Source: Erysipelotrichaceae bacterium | GTDB lineage: Bacteria; Bacillota_I; Bacilli_A; Erysipelotrichales; Erysipelotrichaceae | Length of the DNA: 64,000 nucleotides | NCBI GenBank assembly: GCA_017442805.1 | Contig: JAFRZA010000027.1 | Coordinates: 1 to 64,000, forward strand | Direction of reading: 5' to 3' | In this document: piece after piece, positions 42,994 to 51,165 of the stretch | Position numbering within the stretch: position 1 is the stretch's first letter | Layout: each line of letters opens with the position of its first letter | The notes under the pieces: generated by a model | Seen by the model: only the letters and a program-made list of their open reading frames with translations | What the model was told of the DNA's origin: nothing | The model's database searches: none | Translations under genes and position numbers: made by a program

Positions 42994-43952
42994 GACTGTT
43001 CACCTTCCTGTATTTCAATGTAGTCTTCCAGTTCAGGAAGCAGTTCTTCAAAGGATGAATATAAATGTGACATATCCTCCTTGAGAAGATCTCCATTCAG
43101 AGAAGCAATCTCTCTAATATAGTAGACTTTATCACTTCCAGGGCTCTTCATAACGGTGATTCTTTCTGACAGGTCATCAGATGCGAATACCTTATATACA
43201 ATTCCGTCAGGAAGTTCAGATGACAGGATGCTCTGTTCTTTCAGTTTGTCACGCAGGACTTGTATTTCATTGGCTAAATTACCCGCTTTACACGCATAGG
43301 CTAATATGGCAATGAAGTTGATGATTCCCAGAATCAGGAATAATATGAAAAGCAACCAATCATATTTGGAAAACTCATCCATCGGTTTTTCGTTGACGAG
43401 GATAAAAACCAGACAAATGACAGAAAGCACAAGCCAGGCAAGCACAATGTGACCTTTTCTTTTCCAAATACGGGCCTTATCGAACAACTCCGACTGCAAC
43501 TGTGATATTGAGTTTCTTTCCTTGAATCGATGCTTTTTTGTCAGTATTCTGTTTATGTATCTTTGCAATTGGAGTTGATTTGCGAGTCCGAGTACACCCA
43601 CCAGTTTTCCGTTACGCAGGTTTATTGTCAGTGTTCCATCCGCATTTACCTGAACGCCGCTGACGTCATCAAGACTGCAATCCAGTTTTGAAAAGATGCC
43701 GTCATTGATATGGAGCGAATTTTCGTCGACATAAAATTCACGCTTACCGGGATAAAAAAGAAGCAAACCGGAAAGGAGAATGTTGATTAAACTAAATGCC
43801 ACCATGAAAATTAGAACGAAGCGGTCTTCCGCACTTTCCAGTTTCCAGATAAAAAGACCAATCATTCCAAAGCATAAAAGTGCTATGCCTCCAAGAAAGC
43901 AAAAAAGATTAAATAATATACTTGATTTTGATCTGCGGAATATTCCTTTCAT
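42990..43952 (-). CDS. Membrane protein of unknown function in an A+T-rich stretch
   Basis: A 320-residue protein with two pairs of membrane segments (about residues 12-65 and 165-220) and soluble parts between and after. No family is recognised. The middle (KREFYVDENSLHINDGIFSKLDCSLDDVSGVQVNADGTLTIN) looks like a PH-like bYP domain (inference). Codon use is markedly A/T-rich in third positions, unlike both neighbours, suggesting transfer. It overlaps the GNAT remnant at ATGA. Confidence 0.65.
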   Translation of the reverse strand: MKGIFRRSKSSILFNLFCFLGGIALLCFGMIGLFIWKLESAEDRFVLIFMVAFSLINILLSGLLLFYPGKREFYVDENSLHINDGIFSKLDCSLDDVSGVQVNADGTLTINLRNGKLVGVLGLANQLQLQRYINRILTKKHRFKERNSISQLQSELFDKARIWKRKGHIVLAWLVLSVICLVFILVNEKPMDEFSKYDWLLFILFLILGIINFIAILAYACKAGNLANEIQVLRDKLKEQSILSSELPDGIVYKVFASDDLSERITVMKSPGSDKVYYIREIASLNGDLLKEDMSHLYSSFEELLPELEDYIEIQEGEQS

Positions 43953-44093
43953 TTAATCACCCTTGTTAATGGCTTAAGAACGGTAGTGAAGTGGAATCTG
44001 TCGGACAATTCCTTTTCATTATACGCTATGGCTTTCAGAGTGTCATCTTCTCCAGGCTATGGAGAAGAGATCCTGTGGGGAACTCTGCCGCTT

Positions 44094-44630
44094 TTATTTC
44101 AGTTTGCTCAGGTATTTGACGGGCACGCTTTTGGTCAGCCATACTCCGTTTACAGACCTATAGAACTGATATCCGTCAGCGCTCATCTTCCCGCTGTCGA
44201 TAATGTAGACCACCGGTTTGCCATGGCGCTGACCGACCTTGACGGCGGTTTCAATGTCGCCGGATAAATGAACATACAGCCTTGATTTGGGAATCAGTCC
44301 GATCGAATTAATGGAAGAAACGAACTTTTCTCCGGTGCCGTGGTAAAGGACGGCAGGCGGTGTGACTTCTTCCAGCTCGACATCGACCGGGATCGAATGG
44401 CCCTGGTTGGCTCTGATCAGTGTCTTGTCTTCGTTGAACGAATATCTCTGCTTCTCATCCTCGGCGACGATCTTTTCCAGCAGCTGGCGGTCCAACCGGT
44501 GAGTTTTGCTGACGCCGGCGATCAGCTGGGAAACGTCGGCCCAGCCGTGTTCGTCAAGAGTGATGCCGATGACTTCCGGCTTGTGGCGGAGAATAAGGGA
44601 AATGTACTTGCTGGTATCCTTGTCTGACAT
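44094..44630 (-). CDS. kptA: RNA 2'-phosphotransferase (KptA/Tpt1)
   Basis: A 178-residue protein. YISLILRHKPEVIGITLDEHGWADVSQLI, RYSFNEDKTLIRANQGHSIPVDVELEEV, LYHGTGEKFVSSINSIGLIPKSRLYVHLS and HGKPVVYIIDSGKM cover the whole family pattern. The enzyme removes a 2'-phosphate from RNA using NAD+ and releases ADP-ribose cyclic phosphate. Its bacterial role is unsettled. The start is 44630, since GGGAGGA lies about 7 nt upstream. The A of its ATG is shared with the stop (TGATG) of the preceding gene. Confidence 0.92.
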   Translation of the reverse strand: MSDKDTSKYISLILRHKPEVIGITLDEHGWADVSQLIAGVSKTHRLDRQLLEKIVAEDEKQRYSFNEDKTLIRANQGHSIPVDVELEEVTPPAVLYHGTGEKFVSSINSIGLIPKSRLYVHLSGDIETAVKVGQRHGKPVVYIIDSGKMSADGYQFYRSVNGVWLTKSVPVKYLSKLK

Positions 44631-45049
44631 CAATGTTCCTCCCTGTTCTGAGAGAGTTTTTCCGAGATCCATCGCATCAGTTCATGATAGTGTCTGGGAA
44701 AGTTGGCGGAACCGTCAGCCTTAACGATTCTGTCTCCGTTTACCAGAGCTTCCATGGTGAACATGATGCCGTCGCTGACATTTTTCGGATGAGCACCGTG
44801 GAAACCGTTCCAGGTAAGCAGACGGCACTCATTCAGAAAGCTCAGGACTTCACTCATTTCACAGTCGCACTGTCTTAGCAGTTCCTTCTGTTCTTCACCC
44901 TGACGGTAAAAGATGCCGTAATGCCGGATCTTCGCATTCTGGCCGTCCGGCAGGATCTCAAACTCTTCCCGTCCGCGCATTCCGCTTTCGGATATCATCA
45001 GTTTTTCCAATGAGGTTATCGTTCCTCGTTTCAAATTGATCGCTAACAT
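44630..45049 (-). CDS. Hypothetical protein in the KptA operon, 139 aa
   Basis: A soluble protein not assigned to a known family. It holds strands (AINLKRGTITSLEKLMIS, NAKIRHYGIFYR) and ends with a helix PRHYHELMRWISEKLSQNREE. Its sequence is compact with conserved-looking WNGFHGAHPKNVSDG. It overlaps kptA by 1 nt and lies 15 nt behind the radical SAM gene, so its function may be tied to RNA or the AmmeMemoRadiSam system. Confidence 0.6.
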   Translation of the reverse strand: MLAINLKRGTITSLEKLMISESGMRGREEFEILPDGQNAKIRHYGIFYRQGEEQKELLRQCDCEMSEVLSFLNECRLLTWNGFHGAHPKNVSDGIMFTMEALVNGDRIVKADGSANFPRHYHELMRWISEKLSQNREEH

Positions 45050-45064
45050 ATCTGTTCCTCAATT

Positions 45065-45892
45065 CTAACAGTTCCCGGTATAGACACTATCAAGGTACTG
45101 TGACGCGACCTCAGCCAGGCGGTACACCGTCTGTACCGGGGTGGGCTGCCGGTCAGTCATCCTGTAAGCCGGGAAGAAGCGGGAAAGGTGATAGGGAATT
45201 CCCTTATCCAGAGAAGCAATCCAGGCAGCCATCTGCCGGATCTCCTCATCGCTGTCGTTTACTCCGGGGATGACTAAAGTGGTTATCTCCACATGAGCGC
45301 CCTTTACCGCTTCGGTAATGAAACTTTTGACCATGTTCAGGTCACCGCCCAGGACCTCACGGTACCAGTCTTCACTGAAACTCTTCAGGTCAATGTTCAT
45401 GGCGTCGATGTAAGGCCGTATTTCCTGCAGCACTTCCAGAGAGGCCATGCCGTTACTGACAAGGACATTGTACATTCCTTTTTCGTGTACCAACCGGCCG
45501 CAGTCCCGGACATACTCATAGGAGATCAGCGGTTCATTGTAGGTATAAGCGACTCCGATGTTTCCTCTGTCCTTCAGTTCATAGGCCAGCTCGGCCAGCT
45601 CTTCAGGTGAGACTTCACGGTAATGAAGACGCCTTTCCGGCATGGAGATCTCGTGGTTCTGACAGAACGGGCAGTGCAGTGAGCAGCCGTAGGAGCCGAC
45701 GGAAAGGATCAGTGAGCCGGGATGAAAGTGCTGCAGAGGCTTCTTCTCAATCGGGTCAAGGGCAATGGAGGTCAGCTTTCCGTAATTGTCGCAGACTACT
45801 TCGCCGTTGACAGTCTTTCTGGCTCCGCAGACTCCAAGTTTTCCTTCCGCGGGAGAGCAGTGCCTCCAGCATACCTTACATGGTTCAGCCAT
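45065..45892 (-). CDS. amrS: AmmeMemoRadiSam system radical SAM enzyme
   Basis: A 275-residue protein. Cysteines near the N-terminus (C5, C8, C12, C22) precede the radical SAM motif CSLHCPFC (C70, C74, C77), followed by GVAYTYNEPLISYEY and ITTLVIPGVNDSDEEI. These match the enzyme of the AmmeMemoRadiSam system. Start 45892 was chosen because GAGGTGG lies 7 nt upstream; TTG 45907 is unlikely. It overlaps the Memo-AMMECR1 gene by 8 nt. Confidence 0.9.
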   Translation of the reverse strand: MAEPCKVCWRHCSPAEGKLGVCGARKTVNGEVVCDNYGKLTSIALDPIEKKPLQHFHPGSLILSVGSYGCSLHCPFCQNHEISMPERRLHYREVSPEELAELAYELKDRGNIGVAYTYNEPLISYEYVRDCGRLVHEKGMYNVLVSNGMASLEVLQEIRPYIDAMNIDLKSFSEDWYREVLGGDLNMVKSFITEAVKGAHVEITTLVIPGVNDSDEEIRQMAAWIASLDKGIPYHLSRFFPAYRMTDRQPTPVQTVYRLAEVASQYLDSVYTGNC

Positions 45893-47270
45893 GACGGACC
45901 ACCTCAAACTTCTCGATGGTTATTTCTTCGTTTTCAGCGATGCCGGCTTTCCTACGGGCAATGGCGATCTGCTGATCGACGCTGTCAACACCGTCCAGAT
46001 CGGGCAGAAGAACGCCCTGGCGGTAACCGTCGGAGACGATGATGCCGTACTTTCTGACATCCAGTTCATCACGGGATTTTATCTTCACGCTTTCGGAAAG
46101 CACGTCGACGCTGATGTCCAGATAATCGAGTTCTCTTTCGTTAACTTCATTGAAGCGCGGATCGCGGCTGCAGGCGGAGATGGCGTTGTTGATGATCTCC
46201 TGGCCGATGCAGCCGGTAGTGGGAAACATCGTGCCGATGCAGCCTCTGAGCATGCCGTCCTTATGGAGGGAAACGAAGGTTCCTGCCCTGCCGGTGAGCA
46301 TTTTCTCAGGCAGATCATCCGGAAGCTTTATCTTCTTATCTTCCCGGACCCAGGACTCAATGGTCCTGCGGGCCAGGGCAACATAGGGGTCTTCATTCAT
46401 TCTCTTCAAACGCAGTTCTTCCTGAATTCTTTCCTGATATTGATCCAGAAAGTACCGGTTTTCATCAGTTCCATTAACCTTATACGTGCAGATGCCGTAG
46501 CCGACGCCGGTCACGTCCTGGTGAACGAGCATTTCCGGCACCACCTTAAGCCCGTCAAGAGCACCGGCCATGATCACAAAGGAGCGGTGGCCGCATTCAG
46601 ATGCCTTTTCCAGGAATACTTCCTCAAAGTCAAACAGCTCACCGAAGTTGCCGGAGGACATGACTTCCATGATGCGGCGGTCATATTCCGGCCCCTTTTC
46701 GTCAAATCCGTAGGGACCATAGGTCTGCAGCTTGTGGGAAAGGTCACCGCTGCCGACAAATACAACACGCCTTCCTAAGGCATTAACTGCCTGCTGAATC
46801 AGCTGACCGAAGTGATAATGATCGCTCAATGACAACCCGGACAGGGAGACCCTGACCAGTTTGAAATCCTTATAGTATTTTTCGATGAAGTGCAGGGGAA
46901 CCATGGTGCCATGGTCCAGCTGGGGGTCTCTTTCCCCCAGAGTGCCGGCTGGAAATTCTTCCAGGTCCGCCCGACGGCCGATCTCCCTGACCAGATCTTC
47001 ATCATACTGTTCTTCGAAAGAAACCTGCGATGCGCCGAAACGGGAGAAAGAGCCTGAGGCTTTCTTCTTGGGAGAAACATGAAAGTAGTCAGCGTACATT
47101 ACCGAATGCGGTGAGGATACGATGACGGTATCCGGCTGCAGTTCACTGACAAAAAGTCCGGCCTTTTCATAGGCGTTAATTGTGCTTTGAACCTGTTTTT
47201 CTTCGCCCCGGCCGACCTCGGGAATGATCAGAGGCGGATGGGGGACCATGATTGCGGCGAGTATGGGCAT
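45885..47270 (-). CDS. AmmeMemoRadiSam system Memo-like/AMMECR1 fusion (AmrB-AmrA)
   Basis: A 461-residue fusion. The Memo/LigB-like part is residues 1-270: MVPHPPLIIPEVGRG, VSSPHSVMYADYF, LDHGTMVPLHFIEKYY and VGSGDLSHKL supply metal-ligand candidates. The AMMECR1 domain follows from about 285: PYVALARRTIESWV, TGRAGTFVSLHKDGMLRGCIGTM and YGIIVSDGYRQGVLLPDLDG. Together with the radical SAM gene it completes the three-part system, whose reaction is not settled. AAGGGAAC precedes ATG 47270. Confidence 0.92.
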   Translation of the reverse strand: MPILAAIMVPHPPLIIPEVGRGEEKQVQSTINAYEKAGLFVSELQPDTVIVSSPHSVMYADYFHVSPKKKASGSFSRFGASQVSFEEQYDEDLVREIGRRADLEEFPAGTLGERDPQLDHGTMVPLHFIEKYYKDFKLVRVSLSGLSLSDHYHFGQLIQQAVNALGRRVVFVGSGDLSHKLQTYGPYGFDEKGPEYDRRIMEVMSSGNFGELFDFEEVFLEKASECGHRSFVIMAGALDGLKVVPEMLVHQDVTGVGYGICTYKVNGTDENRYFLDQYQERIQEELRLKRMNEDPYVALARRTIESWVREDKKIKLPDDLPEKMLTGRAGTFVSLHKDGMLRGCIGTMFPTTGCIGQEIINNAISACSRDPRFNEVNERELDYLDISVDVLSESVKIKSRDELDVRKYGIIVSDGYRQGVLLPDLDGVDSVDQQIAIARRKAGIAENEEITIEKFEVVRHG

Positions 47271-47283
47271 GGCAGTTCCCTTG

Positions 47284-47961
47284 TTATTCGCTGTCCCTGG
47301 GAGGGGCAACGTCTGTCGCGGGCAGCTTATTCAGATATTCTTCCAGAGTTATTCCTCTGGTCCTGATTTCTCTTGCCGTGTCAGCTGAACGGATGTAACG
47401 GATGTGCCAGGGTTCGTAACCGTATCCGGTAATGGCTTCCTTGCCTTCAAGATAGCGCAGAATGAAACCATGATCAGCGAGTTTCTCATGGATCCTGGCC
47501 CAGATTTCCGGGTATTCGACCATGTCTTCATTCAGATAGACATCAACGCCGTTGATGTTCAGATACAGGTCAAGAGCCAGACCGGTATGGTGCTCGGAGT
47601 AGCCGGGAACGGCGACATAGGTTCTGGTGTATTCCTCACCGTATTTTTCCATGAAACGGTCCCAGATATCCTGCTGAGCGGCAACGGAACGGCGGGCGGA
47701 ATCAAGATCAACATGAATGTCCTCCTTCTCCAGATCGGCCTTAAGCTTCAGATAGGCAGCGTATGCTTCCTTTTCCACTTCAACATCGTCGCCCAGGGAG
47801 TTCTTGACCGTTACGGTCTGGAGTTTATCTTCCCAGTCGTCCGGAAGCCGGTTTTCCTTGTTGACCAGAACAAGATAGTCGATATCCTGCTTTTGGCTGC
47901 ATCCGGCAGCTATTCCCATGACTATGAACAGTGTCATGATTATGCAAATGATCCTTTTCAT
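47284..47961 (-). CDS. M15 family D-Ala-D-Ala carboxypeptidase (VanY-like lipoprotein)
   Basis: A 225-residue protein. A lipoprotein signal peptide ends GIAAGC (C21). The zinc peptidase pattern is PGYSEHHTGLALDLYL and EPWHIRYI, with DSARRSVAAQQDIW before it. It trims D-Ala residues from peptidoglycan stems outside the membrane. GGAGAAAG precedes ATG 47961. It is 13 nt upstream of the Memo-AMMECR1 gene and heads a five-gene operon. Confidence 0.9.
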   Translation of the reverse strand: MKRIICIIMTLFIVMGIAAGCSQKQDIDYLVLVNKENRLPDDWEDKLQTVTVKNSLGDDVEVEKEAYAAYLKLKADLEKEDIHVDLDSARRSVAAQQDIWDRFMEKYGEEYTRTYVAVPGYSEHHTGLALDLYLNINGVDVYLNEDMVEYPEIWARIHEKLADHGFILRYLEGKEAITGYGYEPWHIRYIRSADTAREIRTRGITLEEYLNKLPATDVAPPRDSE

Positions 47962-48082
47962 GTCTTTCTCCTTATTCACTTCATCCTCTTGTTAATAACA
48001 TTCTAATGCAGTGAGGTGACCTTAACAACGCCATTTTGACATCCTTGATGAAGCGAAAGCAGAAAACAGAAACAACAGACAT

Positions 48083-48107
48083 CAACAGTCAGGACTGTTG
48101 GTTTTTT
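48083..48107 (+). terminator. Orphan terminator-like hairpin upstream of the OYE gene
   Basis: CAACAGTC-AG-GACTGTTG is followed by GTTTTTT. No plus-strand gene lies upstream in the 47980-48231 gap, so it may end a small RNA or a leader transcript. Confidence 0.55.
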
Positions 48108-48231
48108 CTGTTGCTCAACGCGGAAAATCTTTCCAAGTTAACGATAAGATATTTATAACAGTCACAGAATATGATAAATATAAGGTAGAATACTTTGTCA
48201 TTAAATTCACAAGTGACGAAAGGAGAATAAT

Positions 48232-50148
48232 ATGACTAGATCCCTGTTTGACAGAACGATGCTCGGCACCATGAAGCTGAAGAACCGCATTTTCATGTCA
48301 CCGATGGGCACCACCGGTGAAGCAGACGGTTCCTACTGCAACGAAGGCATCGACTACTTCGAAGAGAGAGCCAAGGGCGGAGCCGGCCTCATCATCACCG
48401 GCGCCAACGTGGTTTCCACCAAGTATGAACCCAGACCCTGTACCGAACTCTCTGACTTCCATCACGTTGAAAGACTGAACATGCTCATCGACCGCTGCCA
48501 TCACTATGGCGCCAAGGTGTGCGTCCAGCTGTCACCCGGTCTGGGCAGACAGCAGTTTACCGACCCGTTCACGGCCCCCTACAGTGCCGGCAGCGTCGGT
48601 TCCTTCTGGTTCCCTGATCTGATCTGCAAGCCCTTCGCCGTTGAAGACATCAAGTATCTGGTCGGCAAGGTCGGCTATTCCGCTTCCCTGGCCGTCAATG
48701 CCGGCGCGGACGCCGTCGAGCTGCACGCCTATGGCGGCTATCTGCTTGACCAGTTCCATTCACTGCAGTGGAACAACCGGACTGACGAATACGGCGGCTC
48801 GCTGGAAAACCGCATGCGCTTCACCCTGGAATGCATCGAGGCCATCAAGCAGAACGTCCCGAAGGGTTTCCCGATCCTGGTCAAGTTCACTCCGGTTCAC
48901 CGGGTCGAAGGCTTCCGCACCATTGATGAAGGCGTTGAAATGGCCAAGATCCTGGAGAAGTCCGGCATTACCGCTCTCCATGTCGATACCGGTTGTTATG
49001 AGGAATGGTTCCAGGCCATCACCACCGTCTACAGCAAGGACGGTCATAAGCTTGACGTCCAGAAGGCGATCAAGGACGTCGTCTCCATCCCCGTGCTGGG
49101 CGACGGCAAGCTGATCAAGCCGGATGTTGCCAAGAAGGCCGTTGAAGACGGCATCCTGGACTATGTCGGTCTGGCGCATCAGCTGCTGGCTGACCCCTAC
49201 TGGCCGACCAAGGTCAAGGAAGGCCGCGACGAGGACATTACCCCGTGCGTCGGCTGTAACGAATGTCTGCTTTCCGGCTTCTCCGGCAAGCACTACTACT
49301 GCGCGGTTAACCCGCTGTGCTATGCGGAGAAATCATTTGCCCTGCCTAAGCCCGATGGAACGAAGAAGAAGATTCTGGTCATCGGCGGCGGTCCGGCCGG
49401 CATGATGGCCGCCATCACCGCCAAAAAGCGCGGCTGGGACGCTGAGATCTGGGAGAAGGAAGACCGTCTGGGCGGAACCCTGTGGGCAGCCGGCGGTCCG
49501 GACTTCAAGCAGGACGTCATCAGACTGATCAAGGCCATGGAAGTCCAGGTCAAGAAGCTGGGCGTTGAAGTTCATCTTAATAAGGAAGCTACCGCGGAAA
49601 ACGTCAAGGGCGGAAAATACGACAAGGTCATCCTGGCGGCCGGTTCATCCCCGGCAATCCCGCCGATCGAAGGCATTGAAAAGGCCAAGCTGGTCAGCGA
49701 TTATCTGACTCACAAGGTCCCCGCCGGTAAGAAGGTCGTCGTCATCGGCGGCGGTCTGGCCGGTACCGAAGCAGCCTGCGACATTGCCCCCAATGCTGAA
49801 GAGGTCACGATCGTGGAAATGCTGCCGGATATCCTCTATACCGCAGCTCACTGCCTGAACAATGACCAGCACCTCAGAAAGATGGTCAAGGAACGCGGCG
49901 TCAAGGTCGCGGCCGGAGCCAAGGTCCTGAAGATCACCGACAATTCCGTCGTCTATGAGAAGGACGGCGAGACCAAGACCATCGAGTGCGATACCGTTCT
50001 CAATGCTGCCGGCTTCAAGGCCAACAACCAGCTTGAGGATCTGCTGGAAGATCTCTATGAAGATGTCGCGGTCGTCGGCGATGCCGTCGCTCCGAGAAAG
50101 ATCCTGACCGCTGTTCACGAAGCCTACCACGCCGTTCGCGTAATGTAG
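48232..50148 (+). CDS. NADH:flavin oxidoreductase/enoate reductase family protein (OYE, FeS, FAD)
   Basis: A 638-residue protein of the 2,4-dienoyl-CoA reductase/BaiCD architecture. The FMN TIM barrel spans 1-335 (FMSPMGTTGEADG, VELHAYGGYLLDQFHS, NNRTDEYGGSLENRMRF). Then comes an iron-sulfur cluster CVGCNEC (C339, C342, C345) plus a later cysteine, and FAD/NAD Rossmann domains with LVIGGGPAGMMAA and VVIGGGLAGTEAA. It reduces conjugated C=C bonds; steroid, bile-acid or enoate substrates are possible. AAAGGAGAA precedes ATG 48232. It is monocistronic with a terminator at 50174. Confidence 0.9.
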   Translation: MTRSLFDRTMLGTMKLKNRIFMSPMGTTGEADGSYCNEGIDYFEERAKGGAGLIITGANVVSTKYEPRPCTELSDFHHVERLNMLIDRCHHYGAKVCVQLSPGLGRQQFTDPFTAPYSAGSVGSFWFPDLICKPFAVEDIKYLVGKVGYSASLAVNAGADAVELHAYGGYLLDQFHSLQWNNRTDEYGGSLENRMRFTLECIEAIKQNVPKGFPILVKFTPVHRVEGFRTIDEGVEMAKILEKSGITALHVDTGCYEEWFQAITTVYSKDGHKLDVQKAIKDVVSIPVLGDGKLIKPDVAKKAVEDGILDYVGLAHQLLADPYWPTKVKEGRDEDITPCVGCNECLLSGFSGKHYYCAVNPLCYAEKSFALPKPDGTKKKILVIGGGPAGMMAAITAKKRGWDAEIWEKEDRLGGTLWAAGGPDFKQDVIRLIKAMEVQVKKLGVEVHLNKEATAENVKGGKYDKVILAAGSSPAIPPIEGIEKAKLVSDYLTHKVPAGKKVVVIGGGLAGTEAACDIAPNAEEVTIVEMLPDILYTAAHCLNNDQHLRKMVKERGVKVAAGAKVLKITDNSVVYEKDGETKTIECDTVLNAAGFKANNQLEDLLEDLYEDVAVVGDAVAPRKILTAVHEAYHAVRVM

Positions 50149-50173
50149 TTTTCCAACAGTTAACGGAATAAGC

Positions 50174-50204
50174 AAAGGGACCCTGAATATTCAGGGCCCC
50201 TTTT
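50174..50204 (+). terminator. Intrinsic terminator
   Basis: AAGGGACCCTGA and TCAGGGCCCCTT form a stem, followed by TTTC. Confidence 0.8.
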
Positions 50205-50224
50205 CAATTGATGCATGAGTGTTT

Positions 50225-50468
50225 TCAGAGGATCTCGATGATGACGTCTTCGTCATCCCTGATCTGCAGATATAACCGGCTGATGCCGCCTTGCAGTTTT
50301 TTTACCGGTATTCAGGTCGTATCTGACGGCGTCCATGCTCATGTCCTGCCGGTGCTGGCAGATGCCGTAGATGAAGGTTGCGATGATTCCGGGGATGAAC
50401 AGAATGATCAGCCTTACGGTCAGTTCAGTAGATTCCCTTTTCCATTCCTCCTGTTTGTTTCTAATCCA
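50225..50468 (-). pseudogene. Broken small membrane protein gene
   Basis: The minus strand reads QEEWKRESTELTVRL, then RLIILFIPGIIATFIYGI and MDAVRYDLNTG, a protein-like single-membrane-segment sequence with no usable start codon. At a run of seven A (50297-50303, T on the plus strand) the frame is lost. In the frame gained by removing one A it continues LQGGISRLYLQIRDDEDVII to a stop at 50225. It may be a decayed gene or a sequencing error. Confidence 0.4.
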
Positions 50469-50488
50469 TTATAACGGTAAAACATAAT

Positions 50489-51151
50489 TCATAACAGTTC
50501 ACCGTCGTGGAGACGGAAGGTCTCATCGGCGCGCTCGCCGAGTTCGCTGTCGTGGGTCACGATGATCACGCAGTAACCGTCCTCATGGGCCAAGGCCTCC
50601 AGGATCCGGAAGATGTTCTCGCTGTTTTCGGAGTCCAGGTTGCCCGTGGGCTCATCAGCCAGCAGCACCTTGGTATCCATGCCCAGAGCCCGGGCGATGG
50701 CCACGCGCTGCTGCTCACCGCCTGAAAGCATGGCGGGGAAGCGGTCCAGCACGGTTTCCGGCAGGCCGACCTTACTGATCAGCTCAGCGGCCCGCTGCTT
50801 GGCCTTGGCGGGATCCATGCCCTTCAGTTCCATCGGGTACATCACGTTTTCCGCGGCGGTAAGCAGGGGGAAGAGCCGGAAGTCCTGATAGATGACGGCC
50901 ACGCGTTCCCTCCGGTACTGCTCCAGGTCGATGTCAGCGGTGGAGACGCCTTCGCACAGAACGCTGCCCTCAGTGGGCACGTCCAGTCCGGCCATCAGCG
51001 ACAGCAGGGTGGTCTTGCCGCTTCCGGAGCGGCCCATGACGGCGTAAAGCCGTCCCGGCTCAAAGACGCAGGAAACGCCGTTAAGGGCCTGGACCTGCTG
51101 ATACTGGGAACGGTAGACATATCTAACGTTGCGCATTTCAAATACACTCAT
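50489..51151 (-). CDS. ABC transporter ATP-binding protein (MacB/LolD type)
   Basis: A 220-residue ATPase. Walker A is GRSGSGKTTLLSLMAGL, Q-loop DFRLFPLLTAAENV, signature LSGGEQQRVAIARAL and Walker B VLLADEPTGNLD. The start at 51151 has GAGGTAAAG in front; ATG 51169 overlaps the permease stop. It pairs with the large permease directly upstream. Confidence 0.93.
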   Translation of the reverse strand: MSVFEMRNVRYVYRSQYQQVQALNGVSCVFEPGRLYAVMGRSGSGKTTLLSLMAGLDVPTEGSVLCEGVSTADIDLEQYRRERVAVIYQDFRLFPLLTAAENVMYPMELKGMDPAKAKQRAAELISKVGLPETVLDRFPAMLSGGEQQRVAIARALGMDTKVLLADEPTGNLDSENSENIFRILEALAHEDGYCVIIVTHDSELGERADETFRLHDGELL

Positions 51152-51165
51152 ATTCTTTACCTCCC

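Noticed and set aside
48036..48064. TTGACA as a promoter for the OYE gene
   Set aside because: No -10 box at 16-19 nt; the real promoter is not clear.
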